This document shows, piece after piece, positions 16,040 to 23,160 of a stretch of 48,531 bases of DNA. The stretch is from Selenomonas bovis DSM 23594 (lineage in GTDB: Bacteria > Bacillota > Negativicutes > Selenomonadales > Selenomonadaceae): the NCBI RefSeq assembly GCF_000381005.1, contig NZ_KB908398.1:1-48531 (forward strand). The letters run 5' to 3'. A program made the position numbers and the translations under genes. Numbering within the stretch: the first letter of the stretch is position 1; each line of letters starts with the position of its first letter. The notes below the pieces were generated by a model. The model did not search any database and was not told the DNA's origin. It saw only the letters and a program-made list of their open reading frames with translations.

Positions 16040-17761
16040 TTGCATCACCAGTTCCAGGAGGAGGTGCGGCGCGCGCTCACGAAATACGCGCTTGTCCCCG
16101 TGCTGCTCCTCGCCTTCCTCGGCTCGCTGCTCATCTGCTTCAGCTGGCATCACTACATCGTCATGCGCAACGAGGCGAGTCGGCAGACGGCCGCCGAGGT
16201 GCTCACGGGCATCCTCACGGACTACGAGCAGCGCGCGGACCGCGTGGCGGAGCGGCTTGCAGACGGGCCGCAGCCCCTCGCGTCGCTCGGCGCGCCCAGC
16301 CCGCTGCGCACGGAGCTCTACGCCTATCTCTACCATGAAGTGAACATCACGCACGACGCGACGCAGTTCTTCCTACTCGACCGCAGCTGCCGCGTCCTCT
16401 TCGGCAGCCGTCACACACTCCCGGCCGCGCTCACGCCGCTCTCAGAAACCTGGGGCATCGTGCGTCGCCTCAAGGAGCAGCCGGCACGTGCGCAAGCGGA
16501 GTTCCTGACGCATCCCGGCGCAGCGAGCCGCGACCTGCTCGTCGGCCGCGCCATCGTGCAAGACGGCGCGCTCGCCGGCTACATGCTCTTCGTCGTGCCG
16601 GGCGAATACCTCACGCACAGCATCACCTCCCCCCATCTCTACTTCCTGCTCGCGGACGACTTCCAGAACGGCGTGCTCGCGACGGGCGGCGGCCCCTTCA
16701 CGACGCGCTTCGGCAAGGTCGCAGACGTCGTGGCAGCCGCATCCAGCAAACGCATCACCTACCAGAAGGACGAATACTACATCACGCAGCAACCGCTCCC
16801 GCAGGGCTGCACGCTCTATGCCATCACACCCGTCACCGACCTCTTGCTGCGCTATCTCATCGGTGCTGGCCTGCTGCTCGCCATCGCGCTCATCATGGTG
16901 CCGATCATCCTCTGCAGCGTCGGTCAGGAGAGCGCGCGCCGTGCCAAGGCCGTCGACGAGCTCGTCGAGGCGTTCGCGCGCGCCAAGCGCGGCGACCTCT
17001 CCGCGCAGCTCACCGTGCGGAGAGGCAGCCAGCTCGAGGTCGTCACCGAAGCATACAACCACATGACGCACAGCCTCCGCGCGCTCATGCAGCAGCACGA
17101 AGCTGAGACGCGGGCGACCGTCATCTCCGAAGTGCGCCAGCTCGAGTCCCAGTTCCAGCCGCACTTCCTCTTCAACACACTCGAGAACATCAAATTCATG
17201 ATCAAGCTCGACCCGGACGCGGCCATGCAGATGATCCATGCGCTCTCCTCCCTGCTGCGCTACAGCATCCGCACCGACGTGCGCCAGGTTACCGTCGACG
17301 AGGACCTCGCCTACACGCACAACTACCTGAAGATCCAGCAGTACCGCTTCGGCAGCCGCCTACGCTACGAGGAGGACATCGCGCGCGCCGCGCGCTGCGC
17401 TGCCATCCCGAAGCTCCTCTTCCAGCCCGTGCTCGAGAACGCCATCCGCTACGGCAGCGACGACGACGGCAACATCAGCGTCCGGCTCACCGTACGCCGC
17501 GACGGTGCGCTGCTCCGCGTTACGATCGAGGACCAGGGCAAGGGGCTCGGCGCCGCGAAGCTCGCGGAAATGCGCGCCCTGCTCAAGAGCCGGAACGCCT
17601 CGAGCCGCCACACGGGACTCTACAATGTCCACCGGCGCATCCAGCTCATGTACGGCGAGGCATACGGCCTCGCAATCGCCTGCCCCGAAACGAGCGGCAC
17701 GCGCGTCACGCTGACCCTTCCCGCTGTCCGCAAAGAAGAAATGGAGGAATGCTCCCCATGA
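16040..17761 (+). CDS. Sensor histidine kinase, YesM/HptS-like
   Basis: 573 residues starting at TTG 16040 after GGAAAGGAAG; the nearby ATG at 16035 is in a different frame. Transmembrane segment about 16-36, an extracytoplasmic sensing domain of ~230 residues, second transmembrane segment about 268-293, HAMP, then a His_kinase domain with the phospho-acceptor His375 in QPHFLFNTLEN. An ATPase domain follows, with QPVLENAIRYG (N box) and DQGKGLG (G box). Phosphorylates the AraC-type regulator encoded just downstream (4-bp overlap). HptS, which senses hexose phosphate with a binding protein, has the same class and context. Confidence 0.9.
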   Translation: MHHQFQEEVRRALTKYALVPVLLLAFLGSLLICFSWHHYIVMRNEASRQTAAEVLTGILTDYEQRADRVAERLADGPQPLASLGAPSPLRTELYAYLYHEVNITHDATQFFLLDRSCRVLFGSRHTLPAALTPLSETWGIVRRLKEQPARAQAEFLTHPGAASRDLLVGRAIVQDGALAGYMLFVVPGEYLTHSITSPHLYFLLADDFQNGVLATGGGPFTTRFGKVADVVAAASSKRITYQKDEYYITQQPLPQGCTLYAITPVTDLLLRYLIGAGLLLAIALIMVPIILCSVGQESARRAKAVDELVEAFARAKRGDLSAQLTVRRGSQLEVVTEAYNHMTHSLRALMQQHEAETRATVISEVRQLESQFQPHFLFNTLENIKFMIKLDPDAAMQMIHALSSLLRYSIRTDVRQVTVDEDLAYTHNYLKIQQYRFGSRLRYEEDIARAARCAAIPKLLFQPVLENAIRYGSDDDGNISVRLTVRRDGALLRVTIEDQGKGLGAAKLAEMRALLKSRNASSRHTGLYNVHRRIQLMYGEAYGLAIACPETSGTRVTLTLPAVRKEEMEECSP

Positions 17762-18573
17762 AGAAAATCTTCATCGTCGAGGACGAAGACATCATCCGGC
17801 GCGGCCTCGTCTGCACCATCGACTGGCTCCGCCTCGGCTGCAGCGTCGTCGGCGACGCGCCCGACGGTCTCGCCGCCCTGCCGCGCATCGAAGCCCTGCA
17901 ACCAGACGTCGTCCTCACAGACATCCGCATGCCGCGTCTTGACGGGCTCGCGCTCGCGCGGCGTCTGAAAGAATGCGCGCACGCCCCTGCCATCATCTTC
18001 CTCACGAGCTACGCGGACTTTTCCTACGCGCAGGCTGCTCTCCGCCTGCAGGCCGCCGACTACCTCCTGAAGCCCGTCGACGAAGCCGAGCTCCAGCGCG
18101 TGCTCGAAAAGATTCCCGTACTCCCGCCAAGACAGCCAGACGAGGACGACACCGGAGAAAGCACGCGCGCCCTCAAGGACTGGGCGGCGCTGCGCGAACG
18201 CCTGCAGCAGGCGGAAAGCCCCTATGTCCGCGCCGTGCTCGCAGCCATCCAGACGCGCTACCGCGAGAAGCTCAGTCTCGAGCAGATTGCCTCTGAGCAG
18301 GGCGTCTCGCAAAGCTACCTCTCACGAAAGCTCAAGGACGCGACGGGACAGACCTTCGGCAGCCTGCTCGCCCGCTACCGCCTGCAGCAGAGCATCGACC
18401 TGCTCGCCGCAGGCACCTGGCGCGTCTACGAGATCGCCGAGCAGACAGGCTTCGGCGACTACAAGAATTTCTGCCAGGTCTTCAAGAAATACCTGCACAC
18501 ATCGCCCCGGGCCTTCCTGCGCCAGGCAGCAGGCGGCATCCGGCTGGAAGGAGATCGCCATGAAACCTTATGA
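17758..18573 (+). CDS. Response regulator with AraC-type DNA-binding domain, YesN/HptR-like
   Basis: 271 residues. Receiver domain with acidic pocket VEDED, phosphorylation site Asp55 (TDIRMPRLDG) and Lys105 (LLKPVDE). A short linker leads to a C-terminal AraC/XylS double helix-turn-helix (about 165-265, ending in the typical GFGDYKNFCQVFKKY and SPRAF). The ATG at 17758 overlaps the kinase stop (ATGA), with GGAGGAA upstream. Its likely target is the ABC importer promoter near 11.9 kb. The next gene starts inside its last codons. Confidence 0.92.
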   Translation: MKKIFIVEDEDIIRRGLVCTIDWLRLGCSVVGDAPDGLAALPRIEALQPDVVLTDIRMPRLDGLALARRLKECAHAPAIIFLTSYADFSYAQAALRLQAADYLLKPVDEAELQRVLEKIPVLPPRQPDEDDTGESTRALKDWAALRERLQQAESPYVRAVLAAIQTRYREKLSLEQIASEQGVSQSYLSRKLKDATGQTFGSLLARYRLQQSIDLLAAGTWRVYEIAEQTGFGDYKNFCQVFKKYLHTSPRAFLRQAAGGIRLEGDRHETL

Positions 18574-19414
18574 AAACATCCTGCTCATCACCGATCTCGA
18601 CGGCACGCTCGTCCCGCACGGCGGCCGCGTCTCGGACGAGAACCGCCGCGCCATCGAGACCTTCACCGCGGGCGGCGGCTGCTTCGGCATCGCGACGGGA
18701 CGCACGCCCGAGGACTCCGTCGGCTTCGTAAAGGGCCTCCCCATCCAGGCACCGAGCATCTTCTACAACGGTGCCATGCTCTACGACTGGCAGCGAAAAA
18801 CGCCGCTCTGCGTGCGCCCGCTCCCCTCGCCGCCTGAGGATCCCGCCTGCTGGCCGCGCTTCGCCGCCGCCTGCCAGCATCTCCTCCCCACCGCCTGCAT
18901 CGAAATCTACACTGCGGACGGCTGCCACATCATCACGGATCCAGCCTATGACGATCCGAGGCTTGCCAAGGAATTCTTCCACATCGTACACACGGCGCTC
19001 GCGCCGCTCTCCGATCCCCAGGAGACGCCCTGGCTGAAATTCTTCGTCAACGATACGCCCGCGCAGCTGCGGCGCCTGGAAGCGGCCGTACACGCCCAGC
19101 ACATGGACGCGCTCGCGACGACCTTCTACTCGGAGGTCAACTACTTCGAGTTCGTCGCCAAAGACGCCTCCAAGGGCGCCATGCTCGAGGAGCTCCGCCG
19201 TCTGCCGGCGGGAAGCGGCAAGATCATCATCGCCGCCGGTGACTTCCTCAACGACAACGAGATGCTGCGCGCGGCGGACGTCGGCGTCGCCTCCGGCAAC
19301 GCTCACGCCGCGACGAAAGCGGCAGCCGACCTCGTCGGCTGCGCCGCCAGCGACCACCTCATGGCATGGATCCTCGAAAACGTCATCAAAAAACGCGCGT
19401 TTCTCCGCGCATAA
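18560..19414 (+). CDS. Cof-type HAD-IIB hydrolase, probable sugar-phosphate phosphatase
   Basis: 284 residues. HAD motif I TDLDGTL gives nucleophile Asp12 and acid/base Asp14. Motif II lies in GIATGRT, the motif III lysine in DASKGAML, and motif IV is AAGDFLNDNEML. The C2B cap between residues ~85 and 200 is typical of YidA/Cof enzymes that dephosphorylate sugar phosphates or related metabolites. It overlaps the response regulator gene by 14 bp with GGAG upstream, so it is part of the same transcription unit. A phosphatase in this position supports a sugar-phosphate role for the importer. Confidence 0.88.
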   Translation: MKPYENILLITDLDGTLVPHGGRVSDENRRAIETFTAGGGCFGIATGRTPEDSVGFVKGLPIQAPSIFYNGAMLYDWQRKTPLCVRPLPSPPEDPACWPRFAAACQHLLPTACIEIYTADGCHIITDPAYDDPRLAKEFFHIVHTALAPLSDPQETPWLKFFVNDTPAQLRRLEAAVHAQHMDALATTFYSEVNYFEFVAKDASKGAMLEELRRLPAGSGKIIIAAGDFLNDNEMLRAADVGVASGNAHAATKAAADLVGCAASDHLMAWILENVIKKRAFLRA

Positions 19415-19501
19415 AAGAGGAAAACACCCTCTGCGTGTCTAATAGATATAGCAGTCAGGAAACCATCAGAAAACAACCATCAGAGCAAAGGAGTCTTCAC
19501 C

Positions 19502-19846
19502 ATGGCATTCATCGAACCGAATCCCGTCCAGGCCACGGAAAAAGCAGGCGGCAAGGGCACCGTCACCATCGTACACCTCCTCACGGAGAAGGAGCTCGAC
19601 GGCAAGTGCGGCATGTTCTCCAAGGTCATCATCCCGCCTTGCTGCTCGCTCGGCGTCCACGAGCACCACGGCAACACGGAGACCTACCACATCCTCTCCG
19701 GTACGGCGCTCTACAACGACAACGGCCGCGAGGTCACGCTCCATGCCGGCGCGACGACGTTCTGCGCCGACGGCGAAAAGCACGGCATCGAGAACGCGTC
19801 GAAGACGGAAGATCTCGTCTTCATGGCGCTGATCATCAACAAGTAA
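19502..19846 (+). CDS. Cupin domain protein
   Basis: 114-residue single-domain cupin. Motif 1 GVHEHHGNTETYHILSG supplies metal ligands His53, His55 and Glu60, and motif 2 contains His94 (KHGIEN). Such small cupins may be isomerases, dioxygenases or ligand-binding proteins; the fold alone does not decide. RBS AAAGGAG precedes the ATG. It lies 87 bp after the HAD gene and before a terminator, so it is probably the last gene of that operon or a separate short unit. Confidence 0.85.
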   Translation: MAFIEPNPVQATEKAGGKGTVTIVHLLTEKELDGKCGMFSKVIIPPCCSLGVHEHHGNTETYHILSGTALYNDNGREVTLHAGATTFCADGEKHGIENASKTEDLVFMALIINK

Positions 19847-19882
19847 GAACGGCGGCCGTCCGCCTGCCCGTCCAGCCGCATG

Positions 19883-19913
19883 TGCCCGCCCCTGCCTTCG
19901 CAGGCTGCGGGCA
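19883..19913 (+). terminator. Terminator after the cupin gene
   Basis: TGCCCGC/GCGGGCA outer stem and CCTGC-CTTC-GCAGG inner stem-loop, followed by TTTGATTT. It lies 36 bp after the stop codon. Confidence 0.75.
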
Positions 19914-19932
19914 TTTGATTTGCCTGCCGCTC

Positions 19933-19961
19933 TTGCCATCCGCGTCATTTCTCGCTAAAAT
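19933..19961 (+). promoter_or_regulatory. Promoter of the lysR gene
   Basis: TTGCCA (19933-19938), 17-bp spacer, TAAAAT (19956-19961). It would start transcription near 19968, just before the leader hairpin. Confidence 0.6.
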
Positions 19962-19978
19962 AGAATCATATGGATGCC

Positions 19979-20014
19979 AACGAGGGCAGTCACAGATGCG
20001 TGACTGCCCTCGTT
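19979..20014 (+). promoter_or_regulatory. Strong leader hairpin upstream of lysR
   Basis: Perfect 15-bp stem (19979-19993 with 20000-20014), 6-nt loop AGATGC, followed by CTATTT and then the ribosome binding site AAGGAACGG. It lies within the predicted 5' UTR and ends about 22 nt before the start codon. It could act as an attenuator or protect the mRNA end. Confidence 0.6.
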
Positions 20015-20036
20015 CTATTTCAAGGAACGGTGTGTG

Positions 20037-20957
20037 ATGATCATGGAACTGACGCGCTACGAGGTCTTCGCCGACGCGGCGAAGACGGGAAATTTCACGA
20101 AGACAGCCGACCGCATGGGCTACACACAACCCGGCGTGAGCCGCACGCTGCGGCTGCTCGAGCGGGAGCTCGGCTTTCCTCTGTTCTGCCGCAGCAAGAA
20201 CGGCGTCGAGCTCACGTCCTCCGGGCAGGAGATCCTCCCCTATGTGCGCCGCCTGCTCGCAGAGAATAAATTGCTCGAGCAGCACATCGCGGACATCAAG
20301 GGGCTCTCGGAGGGCCATCTGACCATCGCCGCGTTCGCGAGCGTCTCCCGCGTGCTGCTGCCGCACTATCTCGCCGCCTTCCAGGAGAAATATCCGCGCA
20401 TCACCATCGAGCTCATGGAAGGCGGCACGGATGACATCGTGCGCTGGGTCGCGGGCAACGTCGCGGATTTCGGCATCCTGAGCCACCGGCAGATCGGCGC
20501 GCTCCATTGGATGTCACTATGGAACGATCCGCTCATGGCCATCCTGCCGCGCGAAGCGCCTTACCTGTCCATGCAAACGTTTCCCGTCGAGCGCATGACG
20601 GACGCGCCCTTCATCCTCTCCGCGGACGGCACGGACTACGATATCCATCACATGCTCGAGACGACGCGCATCCGGCCGGACATCCGCCTCACCTCAAAGG
20701 ACGACCACGCCATCGTCGCCATGGTCGCGAACCACCTCGGGCTGAGCATCCTGCCGAAGCTCGTGATTCTCGGCGTCGAGCGCCTCGTCCACGCCATCCC
20801 GCTCGCGCCGGAGTTCCACCGCGACCTCGGCATCGCCTACAAGGAGAAAGCCTCGCTCACGCCGGCGGCGCGCCGCTTCATCGACCAGATCGCCAAAAGC
20901 AGCGTCGCGCGGGACCTGCCGCCCGCCGCCGCAGCCTCGCTCACGCCCTGCCTCTAG
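20037..20957 (+). CDS. LysR family transcriptional regulator
   Basis: 306 residues. An N-terminal winged helix-turn-helix (residues ~1-62: FADAAKTGNFTKTADRMGYT then PGVSRTLRLLE) is followed by a periplasmic-binding-protein-like effector domain. In-frame GTG 20034, ATG 20037 and ATG 20043 are all possible starts; 20037 has the best spacing from AAGGAACGG. Target genes are not evident. The convergent EamA exporter is not divergently arranged as LysR targets usually are. Confidence 0.9.
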   Translation: MIMELTRYEVFADAAKTGNFTKTADRMGYTQPGVSRTLRLLERELGFPLFCRSKNGVELTSSGQEILPYVRRLLAENKLLEQHIADIKGLSEGHLTIAAFASVSRVLLPHYLAAFQEKYPRITIELMEGGTDDIVRWVAGNVADFGILSHRQIGALHWMSLWNDPLMAILPREAPYLSMQTFPVERMTDAPFILSADGTDYDIHHMLETTRIRPDIRLTSKDDHAIVAMVANHLGLSILPKLVILGVERLVHAIPLAPEFHRDLGIAYKEKASLTPAARRFIDQIAKSSVARDLPPAAAASLTPCL

Positions 20958-20979
20958 GGCGCGCTGCTCCCCTAGAGGC
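20950..20979. terminator. Hairpin overlapping the lysR stop codon
   Basis: GCCTCTAGGG (20950-20959) pairs perfectly with CCCTAGAGGC (20970-20979). The lysR TAG stop is inside the left arm. No T-tract follows, so intrinsic termination is uncertain. Confidence 0.4.
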
Positions 20980-21026
20980 GCTCCCCCGGCGGGCACACCT
21001 CCCCGGTGCGGCGGGGCAGAAACGTC

Positions 21027-21908
21027 TCACGCCTTGCGCGCGAGGAAGATGCCGAGCAGCACGAGCAGCAGGCCGAGCAGCGTACCGAAGCCCGGCTGCT
21101 CGCCGTAAAGGGCGATGCCGAGGAGCGCCGCGGTCACGGGCTCGATGGAGGCGATGATCGAGGCGCGCGCGCCGGAGAGCGTCCGCAGGCCGATGGTGTA
21201 GAGCAGAAACGGCGCGACGGTCGAGACGAGGCCGAGCGCGAGCATGAGCGCGAGCGCCTCCGGCGCGGCGGCCGCCGCGCGCAGGCGCGCCGTGCCATCC
21301 GCTAGACAGACGCAGAGCGCCGCGATGAGGAAGGTGTAGAAGGTGATCGTCGGCGCCTGGTAGCCGCGCGCGAGCGCATAACGGCCGAAGATCGTATAGA
21401 GCGCGTAGCCCAGCCCCGCGCCGAGCCCGATGAGGACGCCCGCGAGCGTGAGGCTCTGCTGTGCGCCGAATACACCCGTCACGCTCGCGCAGCCGAGGAA
21501 GGTGCAGAGGAGCGCCGCGATCCGGCGCCGCGTGAGCCGCTCGCCGAAGAGAGCGCTTGAGAGCAGCATGACGAACGCGGGCGCGGTGTAGAGCAGCACG
21601 GCGGCGCTCGCGAGCGACATCATGCGCACGGCGGTGAAATAGCAGTAGTTGAAAAAGACGATGCTGCAGAGCCCCGTGCCGAGGAAGCACCAGAGGTCGC
21701 GCGGCCGCACGAGGAGCGCGCGCCGGTCGGTCGCGAGCAGGAAGAGCAGCAGCGCCCCCGCCGCGACGAGCGCACGCACGCCCACGACATCGAACGGCGT
21801 CAGGCCGCTGTCGCCGAGCGCGCGCACGAAAAGCCCGAGGATGCCCCAGAGGATGCCCGCGAGCGCGACGCAGGCCGCGCCGCAGGCACTGTTTCCTTTC
21901 TGTTCCAT
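21027..21908 (-). CDS. EamA/DMT superfamily transporter
   Basis: 293 residues with ten predicted transmembrane helices in two EamA repeats; the second ends ASIIASIEPVTAALLG, a typical family signature before the last helices. Probably exports amino acids or other metabolites; substrate unknown. Start 21908 is set by an excellent AGGAGGT 7 nt upstream, so an in-frame extension to 21995 is rejected. It lies immediately downstream of the prd cluster terminator and may be transcribed on its own. Confidence 0.88.
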   Translation of the reverse strand: MEQKGNSACGAACVALAGILWGILGLFVRALGDSGLTPFDVVGVRALVAAGALLLFLLATDRRALLVRPRDLWCFLGTGLCSIVFFNYCYFTAVRMMSLASAAVLLYTAPAFVMLLSSALFGERLTRRRIAALLCTFLGCASVTGVFGAQQSLTLAGVLIGLGAGLGYALYTIFGRYALARGYQAPTITFYTFLIAALCVCLADGTARLRAAAAAPEALALMLALGLVSTVAPFLLYTIGLRTLSGARASIIASIEPVTAALLGIALYGEQPGFGTLLGLLLVLLGIFLARKA

Positions 21909-21950
21909 AGATGTACCTCCTAAGAAATCGCTGATTGATTCGCTCTTCCC

Positions 21951-21986
21951 AAAAAAATCACCCCGAAAGCCCAAGAGCCTTCGGGG
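21951..21986 (-). terminator. Terminator of the prd cluster
   Basis: Minus strand: arms CCCCGAAGGC and GCTTTCGGGG (21977-21986 with 21961-21970, one mismatch), 6-nt loop, then TGATTTTTTT. It sits 15 bp after the prdB stop. Confidence 0.88.
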
Positions 21987-22001
21987 TTTCTTCATCCGTT
22001 A

Positions 22002-22727
22002 TTATACATTATGGCGGTACTCGTAGGGAAGTACCTTGATCTGGTTGTAGCTCGGGCAGTCGCGCACCCATTCGAGGGATTCCTTGACGATGGCCGTCTG
22101 CATCGGGATGTTGTTCGGCTCGCCGGCGTTCGAGCCGATGGGGACGTGCGGCGCCGTGATGCGCGGCGCACCCTGCTGACGCGCGATGGGCGGCAGCGCC
22201 GCGATGACGCAGCAGCTCATGCCCGCGGCCTCGCAGCAGCGCGTGACGATGGTCGCCGAGCGGTGGCAGGTGCCGCAGCCGCCCGTGCAGAGCACGATGT
22301 CGACGTCCTGCGCCTTGAGCTTTTTCGCGATTTCCGGGCCGGTGGCGTTCCGGAATTTCTCGACGTTGCCGCCGCCACCCATGAACGTGTAGGTCTCAGC
22401 GGCCAGCGAGCCGATGAAGCCGGCCGCGACGAGCTCGTGCAGGCGGTCGATGGGGAACATCGCGTTGACGTCCTTGTTGATGTCGGAGTTGTCGAAGCCG
22501 CCATGCGTGACCATGAGCTCGCTCGACGGCGTGTCGAACTCGATGACGCGGTAGGAGAAGTCGCCTGAGGTGTTGAACGGCGTCTGGCTCTTCTTGTGGA
22601 TGCCGCCCGCGGTGATGAATGCGACCTTGCATTCAGAGAGCGGCTTCTTGAGCTCGGTGAATACGGGCGGCGGCGTGAGGGGAACGAAAATCTCTGACTG
22701 CATTCCTGCAACGGTGGTAAGGCTCAT
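22002..22727 (-). CDS. prdB: D-proline reductase subunit PrdB, cysteine form
   Basis: 241 residues, the usual PrdB length. With the processed PrdA subunits it reductively opens D-proline to 5-aminovalerate. The active-site segment reads LCTGGCGTCHRSA. In characterised PrdB (Clostridium sticklandii, C. difficile) the residue three before the TCHRS cysteine is selenocysteine; here codon 151 (22275-22277) is TGC, Cys. There is no in-frame TGA. Start 22727 follows AAAGGGAGG, and its ATG overlaps the upstream gene stop (ATGA). It is the last gene of the cluster. Confidence 0.93.
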   Translation of the reverse strand: MSLTTVAGMQSEIFVPLTPPPVFTELKKPLSECKVAFITAGGIHKKSQTPFNTSGDFSYRVIEFDTPSSELMVTHGGFDNSDINKDVNAMFPIDRLHELVAAGFIGSLAAETYTFMGGGGNVEKFRNATGPEIAKKLKAQDVDIVLCTGGCGTCHRSATIVTRCCEAAGMSCCVIAALPPIARQQGAPRITAPHVPIGSNAGEPNNIPMQTAIVKESLEWVRDCPSYNQIKVLPYEYRHNV

Positions 22728-23146
22728 GGCTGTATCCTCCCTTTCTCTACGAGATGCATGCAACTGAAATAGAACTCCGCGCACTGATGAACGGCGAGCG
22801 GCACGTCCGTGAATACCCAGCGGCGCGGCACGGCGACCGTGCCGAGGCCGCCTGTGACGGCGACCTTGACGGCGGTGTCGTTGACCTCCGTCACCTCGCC
22901 GCCGAGCAGCGCGGGGAAAATCTCCTCCGCCGGATCCATCGCGGCGGTCTCATAGTCGCCGCGGTGCGGCGCGATCCAAAGATAGCTGAAGAAGAACTTC
23001 ACCTCCGCGCCAACGGCGAGACGCTCCTGCTCGACGACGAGCCTGCGCGGTACGGTCAGCACGCCGAGGCGGCCATGCAGATGGACTTTCACCTGGCCGT
23101 CCCGGAGTTCCCTGACCGTTCCGCCCATGAGGACGGGGCTGATCAT
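22724..23146 (-). CDS. CBO2463/CBO2479 domain protein of the prd operon
   Basis: 140 residues lying between prdA and prdB, where the same small protein is found in clostridial prd operons. It consists of two related ~40-residue units: VLMGGTVRELRDGQVKV with GRLGVLTVPRR, and ALLGGEVTEVNDTAVKV with GGLGTVAVPRR. Each ends in a V-P-R-R segment. The function is unknown; a chaperone or maturation role is only a guess. The start at 23146 is the first ATG after the prdA stop (14-bp gap); its ribosome binding site is poor, suggesting coupling to prdA translation. Confidence 0.78.
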   Translation of the reverse strand: MISPVLMGGTVRELRDGQVKVHLHGRLGVLTVPRRLVVEQERLAVGAEVKFFFSYLWIAPHRGDYETAAMDPAEEIFPALLGGEVTEVNDTAVKVAVTGGLGTVAVPRRWVFTDVPLAVHQCAEFYFSCMHLVEKGRIQP

Positions 23147-23160
23147 GACGTCCGGCGCGT

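Noticed and set aside
22275-22277. Possible SECIS/selenocysteine decoding in prdB
   Set aside because: The codon is TGC, so no recoding is required.
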